Below are positions 11,121 through 21,962 of a stretch of DNA of 64,000 nt, one piece after another. The translations under genes were made by a program, and so were the position numbers. The stretch comes from Heterohyrax brucei (Eukaryota > Chordata > Mammalia > Hyracoidea > Procaviidae), in NCBI GenBank assembly GCA_028571685.1, contig CM053162.1, positions 11,412,001 through 11,476,000 on the forward strand, read 5' to 3'. The stretch's first letter is position 1. Each line of letters starts with the position of its first letter. Under the pieces are notes generated by a model. It searched no databases. It worked only from the letters and a program-made list of their open reading frames with translations, and was not told the DNA's origin.

Positions 11121-12429
11121 GAGACCCCAAAGATCCCCCAAACTCTAAACTATGAAATTACAAATTTTTCGCATTACATAATAAACTTTTACATTAGGTC
11201 TGGAACAGATCTTGAGGAGTAATCTGATGGAAATGCTAATCTTTTATCAAACTAAATCTACAGTAGTAGACAAGTGAGAGAATTCTTCACGTTTATCATG
11301 TTCCACCTTCTTGAAGCTAAGGAGATGATTCACAGATTATATGAATAATGTACTGTGGCAGGACTGTTAAAACATCTAAAATAACTCCTCCATGGGATGA
11401 AAAGGTAAAGCAATTTCCTTTTGCATTGATGGTGGTTTCGTGACAAAGGATACAGTTTCAAGAGGCTTCAGATTATGTTCGTAGCTGCTTATATACTTGT
11501 AATAGAGAACAATATAATGCTTCCAAGGCCTCTACTCTATATCTTTGGCTACAATCAAAGCATTACCCCATGGCCTTCTCTAAATTATTACTTCAGATTG
11601 AGAGTGGTCTGACATTATTTTCAAAAGACTTGGTGGTACAAAGCACTGGGCCTTTTCATCAAATGCCAGCACAGTCTACATGAGCTGACCAAATGCCAGG
11701 TTAGATCATTAGACTTTGGCCCACCTTCTCCTCCCTGCAGTATTAGTTGGCTACATTAGACTTTACCATCTTTGCTCTTACTGCCTGGCAATCACTGAAT
11801 TAGGAGGGCTGCCTTTTCCAGTGTGGTCAGGAAGGGACACAGCTTGGTTAATACTGGCTGAAATGGAGAAGACTGGGGTAATGCATTTCCCTGAAGGTAA
11901 ATCAAAGCATTATTACTTTCTCTGTAGGACTAAAGTGAACAGGGAGAATTGTATACCCTTGCCTTTGAGGGTTTAACATAAATTAAAGACATATGGTTTT
12001 AACTCTTTGCTTGACTCTGAAAATCCACGCCATGATAATTTATCATTTTTCTGAATCTACAATTGAATGCAAACACTGTGAGATTGGTTTAGAAATCACC
12101 ATGCGTTGCATGACCAGCCAGGGAGCCTAATGAACTGCCTGGCATTTGGGTGTGGATCTGCTGTACAATGTTCTTTAATTTGCCCAGTGACCAGAGTGAT
12201 TGTAATTATCCCCATTTTTACACATGACAGAGTGATATCCTGTAGTGCTACTCACACATTTAAAAATGGTTTGGAGATCTATGTGCCCTCTCCTGCTAAG
12301 GTTTATTATGGGGTAGGGAAAAGGGTAGGGGCAAACTTTGGATACAGAGAGGTGATTTCATAGCATACACCATTAATCATCAGTCTGTGAAGGCCCTGCT
12401 CTTGGTTGATAACCAGTTTATTCCCCTTT
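11121..12429. other. Unassigned stretch
   Basis: No gene or named repeat. The 86- and 85-codon frames at 11716 and 12106 have no recognisable domain. Confidence 0.35.
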
Positions 12430-13010
12430 ATCCCCCATCTTTACTTACATCCTTTTTCTCCATAAATTGCTATAAATGGGGTAGTATTCTGCGTTCATGT
12501 TGTTTTAATTTATATAAATGGATTGTGCTTACATCTCATTTTTTCTAACCTTTTACGCTGAAATACACCAGGCGCTCCTTGAATACTCTGGGAGTCAGTT
12601 CTACCCTGGTCCCTAGGGTCACCATGAGTCAGATCCGACTCGACGGCACTTGGTTTGGCTTACGCTGAAAACTCCTTTTGCTATCCATCTATGTTACTGA
12701 ATCTCTATTCAGTTCAGTGTTTCTAACTGCAGCCTATGTATTCTATAGCACAAATTCTCAACATTTTATTTACTCATCCTTCTGCTTATGGACACCAGGA
12801 TAACATGTGTGCGTGCCTGTGTGTGCACCAAGGTGTGTATGGATCCCCCAGGGTGGGATTGCTGCATCTAGCATGTATGTGTACCTTATTTCGCTAGTAC
12901 TGCCAGATGGCTTTCCAAGTGGTTGTACCTGTTTATACTCCCACCAGCATGCACACAATCATCTTGGTATTATATATCCAAGTTTTATTCAATCTAATTT
13001 ACCAAATTTC
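12430..13010 (-). mobile_element. Old L1-like LINE 3' fragment
   Basis: On the + strand 'GGTGGGATTGCTGCATCTAG', 'AGATGGCTTTCCAAGTGGTTGTACC' and 'ATACTCCCACCAGCATGCA' mirror the reverse complement of the ORF2 C-terminal region of old L1 families (compare 20440-20535). Divergence is high. A truncated AfroSINE (12564-12659) is inserted in it. Confidence 0.6.
12564..12659 (+). repeat. Truncated AfroSINE with TSD
   Basis: A 96-bp insert starting 'TACACCAGGCGCTCC' and ending 'GGCACTTGGTTTGGC', bracketed by TTACGCTGAAA at 12553-12563 and 12660-12670. The tRNA-like head is absent, so the copy landed already truncated. Confidence 0.9.
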
Positions 13011-13704
13011 TTACATTTTTTTATATGGTTGGACTATACTGGAAGTATTAACAAAAGAAAGTAGTAAGAGGTTATGGTTATTCTAGTCCTTTTCCCCAGT
13101 GATTTCTTTTTTTCCATTCTCCTACCCTCCTCTGTATTACTTATTACCTTCAGAATGTTCTAGACTGTGCTGGCGGAAATATTTCCCTTAAACCTTTTCC
13201 TTGATGGGTCTCCTTGCTTTTTATCACAATTGTTGCCACCCTCTAATGCTGTGATTTCTTCCCTGATTTCTGCTCTCAGTGTACAGTTTCTTCACATCAT
13301 GTGAGGTCCAATTAAAGACTCAGATCCTCCATGGTGCTCTTTCTAATTACTCAAGCCTACATGTGTCTCTTCTTATTCTGACCATTTATCTCACATTTGG
13401 GGCACTTGTTCATACTCAGTTTAACTCACTATTGCTTCAGAAAGGAGATACCAGGAAAATGAAATGTATAAATATTGATTGGCCTCATCCTTGTGAGAGC
13501 ACATTAGTTTTGAACCACTGCCTTCATTTGACTTTCTCTCTCCCAGCGCCTGTAGGAACATCAGTCATGTGGCCCAGACTCAAGTCAATCTTACTACAGA
13601 ATAATATAAAGATTTCATTGAAGGAAGAAACATCTAACAAGCTTTACATCTGTCAGGCCATCTGGCAAGATCTCTATCTCATTGGTTATGCATAAGGACT
13701 ACCA
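13011..13704. other. Unassigned stretch
   Basis: Contains a 138-codon open frame (13279-13695, + strand) without any recognisable domain, promoter or splice signals. I treat it as chance. Confidence 0.35.
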
Positions 13705-14245
13705 GTTAAGTTCATGAACTCATCCTAGAAAAAGTGCTATGTACCTCATTGGTGAATATTGCTACAGTCACCTTCAAAGTACACCCCTTGGGAAGCTATG
13801 CACCATCACCAGTGCCTAGTGAACCCTTCAAAGCAATTTTGGAGCTCCTTTTTTGGAATTGTCATCAGAGCTGTTGTTGTATTCCCCTTGATGTCCTGAA
13901 TGTCTGCAGAATATCTTCCTTTCAATATTTCCTTTATCTTTGGGTGGAGAAAACAGTCATTAAGGGTCAAATAAGGTGAGTAGGGAGGGTGTTCCAATAT
14001 AATCATTTGTTTGCTGGCTAAAAATTCTATCATAGACTACTATACAGTTACGTTCACAAACTTGCCACCTTGCCACTGTGCACAATGGGCATTCCAGAAA
14101 GAGTTCCAGAATTGCTTTGAAAGGTAGATTAGGCACTGGCATTGGTGCATAACTTCCCAAGGGGGAGTACTTTGAAGGTGACAGTAGTGATATTCAGCAA
14201 TGAAGTGTGTAGCACTTAAAACAATTAAGTTCACAAACTTAATTG
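13705..14245. mobile_element. Palindromic mariner remnant (two inverted 3' halves)
   Basis: The left part (13705-14040) is a mariner 3' half on the minus strand. The right part (about 14085-14245) repeats the last ~155 bp of it on the + strand, so the two copies point away from each other and the same 3' terminus lies at both outer ends ('TTAAGTTCATGAACT' left; 'AGTTCACAAACTTAA' right). Similarity covers about 13726-13862 against 14090-14220 in reverse complement. The left copy keeps transposase coding sequence, the right one only its last residues. Confidence 0.8.
13806..14033 (-). pseudogene. mariner transposase C-terminal fragment
   Basis: A 75-codon frame on the minus strand reads through the C-terminal third of a mariner transposase: HPPYSPYL at about residues 15-22 is the conserved block before the third catalytic aspartate, here in the context TLNDCFLHPK (normally a DFFLFPK-type sequence). 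FLHPKIKEILKGR follows, then the KELQNCFEGF segment near the C-terminus. The fragment is in-frame with the FEGD-type ending read through to about 13750. The upstream catalytic domain and DNA-binding domain are missing, so it cannot act. It lies in the inverted mariner pair. Confidence 0.85.
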
Positions 14246-14624
14246 TTGGACCTCTTATGTCTCTATTGAGTCAGAGTTTGTGGAGTTAAAAAATACTAGG
14301 TAGATTCCACGAACATCTGTAAAACTCTGCTGAGCAGCTTTACCCTGTTTCCAGCAGGTGTTTAGCATCATTGATCTTTCAACAGCTGCTTGCTCATTCC
14401 GTGAACAACCACTGTTCCTAATGGAATATAATCTCTTTCTCTCTTTCTCCCATAGTACATCCACCAAGATGAAATGCATTCAGAGAAATACCCTTTCCTG
14501 CTACTCTCACAGACACTGTTTTGTAAGCTTAGTTTCACATGAAAACCCTATATCATATCGGAAATTACTAGTTCATTTTCTCCATCTTTTTACAATCAGA
14601 ACTTTGATTTTACTCAGGACATTG
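14246..14624. other. Unassigned stretch
   Basis: Short opposing frames (74 codons minus, 89 plus) without recognisable domains. Possibly part of an unrecognised transposon next to the mariner. Confidence 0.3.
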
Positions 14625-15063
14625 TAAGTCTAGCATTTCCCAGCCTCCTTGGCAGCAGGAGGTTCATGGGACAGTTACTCCCATTAAAATGAAAGCCAAA
14701 GTTGCTGCATAAGACCATTGGGAATATTCTTTCTAGGAGAATAACTCAGTGCCACAGCACTCATACTCAGGCCATGTGTCTTCCCAGCAGATCCCAGGCA
14801 AAGATGGTGCTTCAGACGGGTCACCCTGTCCAGTGTGGGACTCCTCTAATGAGGAGTCTTTGCTCAAGGGCACCCCGTTGGCTGGTGAGACTTTCTAGAA
14901 CAGCAGTGCAGTCTGAGACTCCCTCTCCTTCCTACTTTCACAGGTACAGGATTTGCTTCCAGGTCTGAAGGGTCACCTGCCAGCTCCAGTTCTTTCCTCC
15001 TGTATCCTTCACAGGTGTTTCCTCCCCAATAAATCTTATACTTCTTAAAAAAAAAAAAAAAAA
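14625..15063 (+). repeat. Retroposed sequence with AATAAA and poly(A)
   Basis: The unit ends with AATAAA at 15028-15033 and a pure A run at 15047-15063, the signature of a retroposed transcript. The body (text such as 'CCAGCCTCCTTGGCAGCAGG') resembles repeat 3' ends or LTR material. I cannot name the family and see no parent gene. Confidence 0.45.
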
Positions 15064-15244
15064 GGGAAAATAATGCAGATGCTCACTACTGCCCTTTTCC
15101 TCCTGCCTGGAATATTGCCAGGATGCCTGGGGGTAGAGGTGGAACAGGTACCATTTTAGTATCATAAAGATGAAGAGAGGATATGCTAAAGAAAGCTGAT
15201 TGGAAAGATAGGAGTCTGGGATTCTGATAACATCATGGAACTAC

Positions 15245-15246
15245 TA
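15245..15246. repeat. TA target duplication, left
   Basis: The TA dinucleotide immediately outside the left terminal inverted repeat, matched by TA at 16216-16217, is as expected for Tc1/mariner insertion. Confidence 0.8.
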
Positions 15247-16215
15247 AAGGGTCTTCCAGTAAGGATGTCCTATTTTTGACAGCTCACAGTGGTGATATTT
15301 GTGAAGCTATAGTGGCAGTATTTATCACTTTTTTTTTACTAGTCTTGACAAATAGCCATGAAAATTTACATGATTCCAGATGCACAGAACTATTAAACTT
15401 TATTATCGAAATGAGTTTTCATTTACCAAACATTCCATGCCTTATGTGAGAGTTACCATGTGCATAATGATCCCACTGAAAGAACAATTTGACCATTTAA
15501 TCAAAAAAAAATTGAGACAACCAGCTCTGTTGCCAATCAGACAATGGCTGTGCATCAACAAATCACATGTTCCAATGAAAACATTGCCACAGTTTGTCCG
15601 AGTGCATGGAGAATCCATCCCAATCAATTTCTTGTGGAACACAAGAATTGGGCCTTTCTTTGGCCAAAATTTGGTGGATTTTGCATCTGTACTTGAAGCT
15701 TTACCCTTACAAAATTGTTCCAACTCAAGAATTGAAGTCCAGTGACCATAGATTGCTCCATACATTTGCTGACCGGGCTCTGGAGCAACTGGAAGTTGAC
15801 CCTGCCTTTGGCCAAAAAATCTTCGGTTACGAGGTCCATTTTTCGGTGAATGGTTTTGTTAACAAACAAAACTGTCACATTTGGAGCAATGAGAATCCAA
15901 CGGAAGTTCAAGAACATCCACTTCATTCCAAAAGAGTTACTCTTTGGGGTGGATTTTGGTCCAGAGGAATCATGGGCCCTTATTTTTTCCAAGATGTATG
16001 AGAGGCTGTGGCTGTCAATGGCAAAAGATATCAGGCTATGACCACTGATTATTTTTGGTCCCATTTCGAAGGTGCTGCAGCTGTCATTCACCTGAGGTTC
16101 TTTTTCATACATAATGCCATCAAAGGTGTTTCAAAATCATATAACAAAACTGTATCATTTATACAGCATGTTTTATTCATGTTCACAGATAGGACACCCA
16201 CGTTGGAAGACCCTT
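15247..16215 (+). mobile_element. Tc1/mariner element with TIRs, arthropod-type transposase
   Basis: A 969-bp element. The left terminal repeat 15247-15273 begins AAGGGTCTTCCA and continues to GATGTCCTAT. The right one at 16189-16215 is its reverse complement with a few mismatches (AAGGGTCTTCCAACG, then GTGTCCTAT). TA flanks both ends. Between them lies a broken transposase on the + strand (see 15380-16130). Full-length relatives of this type are about 1.2-1.4 kb; the C-terminal catalytic part is missing, so the copy is internally deleted. An MaLR LTR begins within about 10 bp of the right end. Confidence 0.9.
15380..16130 (+). pseudogene. Degenerate Tc1/mariner transposase (DUF4817/DDE_3-like)
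   Basis: Three frame segments make up the remnant. An N-terminal piece (from 15380) has RTIKLYYRNEFSF, resembling the helix-turn-helix start of DUF4817-type transposases. A central piece (about 15640-16000) has TQELGLSLAKIWW, then LYPYKIVPTQELK, FADRALEQLEVDPAFGQKI, NGFVNKQNCHIW and GGFWSRGIMGPYFF. After an in-frame TGA at 15999-16001 it continues with VAVNGKRYQAM. In active relatives the block before NGFVNKQNC contains SDEAHF; here it reads GYEVHF, so the first catalytic aspartate is gone. The region with the second and third catalytic residues is deleted. The family is widespread in insects and other arthropods; assignment is from recognition of the motifs, not from a search. Confidence 0.88.
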
Positions 16216-16217
16216 TA
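16216..16217. repeat. TA target duplication, right
   Basis: Partner of 15245-15246. Confidence 0.8.
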
Positions 16218-16225
16218 CCGTACTT

Positions 16226-16786
16226 TCTTAGTTTTCCAGCATGTTTGTGACAGCAATACTACAAATGACTGACTTTAAAGAACAGAGGTTTATCTTCTCA
16301 AGGTTTAAAACTACTGCCATCGAGTCTATTTTGACTCATGGTGACCCTGTAGGACAGAGTAGAACTGCCTCATAGAGTTTCCAAGGAGCACCTGGCAGAT
16401 TCGAACTGCTGACCTTTTGGCTAACAAACAGAGCACTGTGCCACCAGGGTTTCCTCTCAAGGTTTAGGAAGTTAAAAGTCTAAATTCAGGCACTCCTTCT
16501 GTTGGTTCTTCGGAAAGATCCATGTTTTCAGTTTCTGTAGCTCCAGTGGTCCTTGATTCTCAGTGATCTTCAAGTGAGATCTATCTTCCCGCCTTTGCGC
16601 TCACGTGTCTCCATGTCTATGCAGCAGCTTGTAACTCAGAAGTGATTAGATTTAGAACACACTGTACACTGATGAGACTTCACTCACCTAAGAAAGAAAA
16701 TCCTATTTTAAAATGGGATTGTATCCACAGGTATAAGGATTAGGATTCCAATGCATATTTTGAGAGAACACAATTCAATCCATTGC
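16226..16786 (-). mobile_element. MaLR-type LTR, minus strand
   Basis: On the + strand it opens 'CTTAGTTTTCCAGCATG' and 'GACAGCAATACTACAAATGA' and closes with 'CACAATTCAATCCATTGCA', the reverse complement of MaLR LTR end and start. It is split by the AfroSINE at 16308-16454. Confidence 0.75.
16308..16454 (-). repeat. AfroSINE inside LTR, with TSD
   Basis: Head on the right ('GTGCCACCAGGGTTTCC'), tail on the left ('CTGCCATCGAGTC'). TCTCAAGGTTTA at 16296-16307 is repeated at 16455-16466, so the insertion is younger than the surrounding LTR. Confidence 0.95.
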
Positions 16787-18285
16787 ATTCCACCTTTTGC
16801 CCACCAACATTCATATCATTTACACATGCAAAACACTTTCATCCTGTCACACACACAAGCTGTGAACTCTCTACCTTGGAGTGCTTCATCATGCAAGCAA
16901 AAAGAAAACCTCTAATTTGCTCAGCCACTGTTTTCTGTTTTTTAATTGTTTTATTTTCTATCATGTAGAGTCAGAGTCAAATTCTGGTTGTTGTTTATTT
17001 GCTCTTGACAGACAGTCTCTGTAAGAATCTTGCTCTGTTTCAGAGGCAGCCTGGTATGAAAGCAATTCAATTATTGCTAAGGGGAGAACAATAGTCCTCC
17101 AGGCCAAAATCTCTTGGGTCACCATACCAAGCTTTTGCACTCTGACTCACTTTTCTGTCTGATGCATGGTCTGTGGCCACGCAGGATATCATCCATGAGT
17201 CAGAGGTCTGGGATACTCTTTCTTTCTTGCCGGTGGAGACTTTCTCGTATGGTAAAGTCAGTAAGCGCCAGATGCTTCCTTTCTTAGTCTCCCTTGCAGC
17301 AAGAATGTGGGCATACCTATGGCCTAATCCCATTCAAAGACACCTAAGGGGAAGTTAGGTAGCATCCTTCTCTAATGAAAAGGAACACCTGCAAAAAACA
17401 ATGTCCTTAGTTTTTAACAGGCAACTATGCCTTGAAATGCTGAGTCACCCTGTGATCATCTTCTGATCACTGACACGGTAAGGATGGCAAAGACTTGACG
17501 GGCAACACTTGGGTCCTTGACCTAGCTGAGTCACAGCACCAATCTTGGATGCTGGCTGGCCTTTGATATCTGGTGAATGCTTACTCCACTTTTGTGGATA
17601 TTCTGTTACTGGCACTTTAAAAGACTTTAACTGATACAAGGGTGTGAGAATAGGCTGGCTGCCTAAAGTTTCTAGGTCTCTGTTTAAATCAAGGTCCTGT
17701 ATTCCTAAGCCAAGTAGGACAATGCCTTAGTTTCTGGACAGCCTGTTTTACTGGTCATTCAAACATGCCCAGACGGGTCTAAATCTGCAGAGTGTAGTTT
17801 ACACTTTATGGGGGGATGAATGTGTTGTGTGCTTGCTTAAGCTAATCCTCTGATTCTTAGTTTTTTAAATATTGCAAGTTTTAATACAATGAACACTGTG
17901 GGACACACTGTTATTTTATTTTTTTTAATATCGAAACACATTTTATGCTCAATGAAAACTATTTACAAGGAAATCCTGGTTGTTAGAAAAAATCAGTACT
18001 GTGCAAAAAATTAACAAAAATAAGTTAAATACATGAGTCAAACGTACTTTTTATCTTTTATAACCTCTTTAAAATATTTTAAAATAACATAGGTTTTTAA
18101 GAATAACCAATCTCATTCCAGAAAGATACCAAAAAATAAATGTTTCGTTTGATACAAATGAATACTATCATCTTTCCATCGGCACATCTTAATTTATCTC
18201 CAGATGAGTTAATTGCTCCTGGTACTCCTACCACTTTATACTTGATGGTATTATGTCCTAGATCAGGTGGGTAACATAGGATATA
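16787..18285. other. Unassigned stretch
   Basis: No named repeat or gene. 17900-18110 is very AT-rich. Frames up to 88 codons show no domain. Confidence 0.35.
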
Positions 18286-18318
18286 TAGGCTCAGACACGA
18301 CGGCACTTGGCTTGGCAT
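18286..18318 (+). repeat. AfroSINE tail fragment
   Basis: 'GACACGACGGCACTTGGCTTGG' is the last ~30 bp of the 'GGCACTTGG' AfroSINE subfamily. Confidence 0.6.
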
Positions 18319-18394
18319 TCAAAATTCCTGTCCAAACTTTCAATATATATGCAACTTTTAAATCGTTCTTCAGTCACTTTTCATGTAATGGCAC

Positions 18395-18761
18395 CCTTAC
18401 CCGGGCCAATGAAAAAGGGAGTTTCCCTAAGATGTGGCCTGCATCATCTTTTATCTCTGGAGAGACGAAAGGAAAAGAAGTGAAGAGAGAGTTGGGGACC
18501 TCATATCACCAAGAAGACAGTGCTAAGAACAGAGCATATCCTTTGGACCTCAGGTCCCTGCACCTAAGAAGATCCTTCAAAAGGGGAAAATTGAGAACAA
18601 GTACTTTCCTTCAGAGCTGACACTGAGAGAAAGCCTTTGTCTAGAGCCTGTGCCCTGAATTGGGACTTCTAGCTTACAAGGCCGTGAAAGAATAAATTTC
18701 TCTTTGTTAAAGCCATCCACTTGTGGCATTTCTGCTGCAGCAGCACTATATGACTAAGACA
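18395..18761 (+). mobile_element. MaLR-type LTR, 5'-truncated
   Basis: Matches the LTR at 46290-46813 from its middle ('GGGAGTTTCCCTAAGATGTGG' against 'GGGAGTTTCCCTGGAGTGTGG') to the end ('AATAAATTTCTCTTTGTTAAAGCCATCCACTTG', 'GACTAAGACA'). Confidence 0.85.
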
Positions 18762-19204
18762 ATCAGCAATAATATCTGACTGGTTTCCTCATTAAGTCAT
18801 GGGTTAAGTAAGATATTTAATATGTGTTCATTTTGTATTTATTTACTGGATATTCATGAAAATTATTCTTTTACAGAATCTTTTTTTTTTTCCTCAGAAT
18901 TCCTTCAAAAACTACTCTGTTGAGATTTTAACAGAGATTGCATTCCATTTGTGGATTTGTTTGGGGAGAATCAACATACTGACAACGTGAGATTACCCTC
19001 AGGATCTAGTCTTCCTTTACTTTCCTCAGAGTTTTAGAGTTCACTTTGGTTAGACAGTGTATTATTGTATTCTATATTATTGTTAGACAGTTTATTATTG
19101 TATTAATTTGCATTTTAGTTTATGTTAATGGAAGTTGTTTCCACTTTCATTTTCTGATTGTTTTTGTAATATAAGAAAATTATTGCTTTGTGTATTTATC
19201 ATTT
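18762..19204. other. Unassigned AT-rich stretch
   Basis: AT-rich, with a T run at 18879-18890 and a local duplication 'TTATTGTATTCTATATTATTGTTAGACAG' / 'TTAGACAGTTTATTATTGTATT' at 19056-19105. Confidence 0.4.
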
Positions 19205-20327
19205 TTAAATTTTTTATTATTTATTTTTATAAAATTTTATTGTGCTTTAAGTGAAAATTTACATTGCAATACAAAAACATACACAAATATTGCTATGTAA
19301 CTCCAGCTGCTTTCCCTACCCTGTGACAGCGCACTCCTCCTTTCCACTCTGTATTTCCTGTGTCCATTCAACTAGCTCCTGTCTCCCTTTGCCCTCTCAT
19401 CCTGTCTCTGGACAGGATAGTTTCAGGTATCTACTTAAGCCATGAAGCACACTTTTTACCAGTATCATTTTATGTCTTGGAGTCCAGTCCAATCATTATC
19501 TGAAGAATTGGCTTTGGGAATGGTTTCAACTCTGGGCTAACAGTGAGTCAAAAGGCCTTGTCTTCCAGGAACCTTTCAGTCTGCTAGAACACGGGGTCTG
19601 GTCTTCTTAACAGGGTTTGAGTTACGCACCCCGTTTTTATTCCACTTCATCACTGGTGGTGGCTGGGTGCCATCTACTTCTTATGGTTTCATGCTGATGT
19701 AGTCTCTGGATTACGTGGCCTTTCCTACCTCTTGGGCTCATATTTTCCTTCTGTCTTTGATGTTCTTCATTCTCCTCTGCTCCGGATGATTTGGGACAAA
19801 TTGATGCTTCTTAGACGGCTGTTTGTTAGCTTTTAATATCCCAAACACCACTCACTGAAGTGGGATGCAAAATATTTTTCTTAAAAACTTTGTTATGCCA
19901 ATAGACATAGGTGTACCCTGAAACTACGGTCCCCAGAATCTTGCCTTTACTCCTCTGTCCTTTGAAGTGTTGGCTTAGAACTTGGAAACGTCCTAACTTT
20001 TGATTTAGTCCATTTATGCTGACTTCTCTTCTACTATGTATTGTCCCTCCTTTCTCTTAATTTGATTTTTATCTACTGTCTAATTAATGAGTATCCCTTT
20101 CCCTCCTGCCCCATCCTGATAACCATGGAAGACTGTTTTCTTCTGTGTTTAAACCTATTCTTGATTTCTTATAACAGTGGTCTCATATAATATTTGTCCT
20201 TTTGCAACTGACTAATTTCACTCAGTTTAATGCTTTCCAGGTTCCATTATCTTTCTTTATCATTGCATAATATTCCATTGTGTGAATATACTATAGTTTG
20301 TGCATCCATTTATCTATTCATGGGCAC

Positions 20328-20606
20328 CTAGGTTGATTTCATCTTTTTGCTGTTGTGGACAGTACCACAACAAACATTGGTATGTGTGTACCTATTTGTG
20401 AGACAGCCATTATTTGTATAGGATATATTCCAAGAAGTGGGATTACTGGATCCTGTGGTATTTCTTTCTAGCTTTTTAGAAAAGCACCAAATTGATTTCC
20501 AAAGTGGGTGTACTATTTTACATTCCCACCAACAGTGTACAAGTTTTCTAGTCTCTCCACAGATTCTCCAACATTTATTATTTTGTGTTTTTTGAATTAA
20601 CACCAT
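20328..20606 (-). pseudogene. L1 ORF2 C-terminal fragment
   Basis: A 92-codon minus-strand frame carrying LIQKTQNNKCWRICGETRK, CWWECKIVHPLWKSIW and, late, NTSYT-like remnants. It is the same C-terminal cysteine motif as at 3669-3914 and belongs to the L1 at 19205-23900. Confidence 0.88.
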
Positions 20607-21209
20607 CCTTGTTGGGATGAGAGGTTATCTCATTGTAGTTTTGATTTTGATTTCTCTAATAGCTGATGTTACATACCTGAATGTCTTCCTTGGTGAATTG
20701 CCTTTTCAGATCCTTTGCTTGTTTGTTAATTGAGTTGTCTTTTTGTCACTGAAGTTTTGCAGTATCTTGTAGATTTTAGAGATTAGACGCTGATAAGATT
20801 TGTGTAGCCAATTTTTTTTTCCCAGTCTGTAGGTTGTCTTTTTACTCTTTTTCCCCCCTCTTTTGTTGAAGTCTTTGGATGAGCATAAGTGTCTGACTTT
20901 TTAGGAATTCTCAGTTACTGATTTTCTCTTCTGTCCGTGCACTGTTAGTAATATTTTGTAGTGTATGTATGTCATGTGTTAGGGATCCCAGAGTTGTTTC
21001 TTTTTTCTTCCAGAATCTTAATTGTTTTAGCTTTTTTATTTAGGTCTTTGATCCATTTTGATTTAGTGCATGGTGTTAGATACGGGTCTTATTACAAATG
21101 TGTATCCAGTTATGCCAATACCATTTGTTAATGAGCCTGTCTTCTCACCACTTTACAGACTTTGGGCCTTTGTCAAGTATCAGCTGCTGACAGGTGGGTG
21201 ATTCTACAT

Positions 21210-21410
21210 CTAGATTCTCAGTTTTGTTTCATGGCTTATACTCAGTACCTGGCTGTTTTGACCTGTGGTGATGTAATAAGTTCTAAAGTCAGGTAGTGTG
21301 AGGCCTCCCACTTTATTCTTCTTCTTCAGTAATGCTTTAATTATCTGTGGCTTCTTCCATTTCCATAGGGAGTTGATGATTTGTTTCTCTATCTCATTAA
21401 AAAAAAGCAA
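21210..21410 (-). pseudogene. L1 ORF2 thumb-region fragment
   Basis: A 66-codon frame with FFNEIEKQIINSLWKWKKPQI and LLKKKNKVGGLTLPDFRTYY, the segment directly after the reverse transcriptase in L1 ORF2. Confidence 0.88.
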
Positions 21411-21932
21411 TTGGAATTTAGATTGGAATTGAATTGTATTTACAGATCACTTTGGGTAGAACAGAGATTTTCACAATGTTGAGTGTTGAGTTTTCCTATT
21501 CATGATCAAGGTAGATCTCTATACTGACATAGATATCCTTTGCTTTCTTGCAGTAATGTATTTCTATTTTCCTCTACATCTGTTTAGATTTATTGGCAAG
21601 TATTTCATGTTCTTGAGGTGTGTAAACATTTAACGTGCCTTTGTCCTCCCAGAGTGTTATTGTACACTGTCCTTCTTTACCCATTGTGGTAGATTTTACT
21701 TTAAAGTCTGTTTTACCAGAGATTAATGTTGCTACTCCTGGTCTTATTGGATGTTGTTTGCTTGATATACATTTTTTTCGATCCTTTGAGTTTTAGTTTC
21801 TTTGAGTCTTAAGTCTAAGGTAATGTTTCTTGTAGGCAGCATGTAGATAGACCATGTTTTGTTATGCAATCTTCTCTCTCCATCTCTCTATTGGTGCATT
21901 TTTCCAGTAATCTTCAGTGTAATTATTGATGC

Positions 21933-21962
21933 CAGCCAAGCCAAGTGCCGTCGAATAGGTTT
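21933..21962 (-). repeat. AfroSINE tail fragment at L1 ORF2 start
   Basis: 'GCCAAGCCAAGTGCCGTCGA' is the reverse complement of the AfroSINE tail. It interrupts the L1 where 'GTAATTATTGAT' (start of ORF2) would continue, by comparison with 50208-50222. Confidence 0.65.

Noticed and set aside
13279-13695. 138-codon open frame beside the mariner
   Set aside because: No recognisable domain; not a transposase and not in frame with one.
15624-16112. 162-codon minus-strand frame
   Set aside because: It is antisense to the clear + strand Tc1/mariner transposase remnant.
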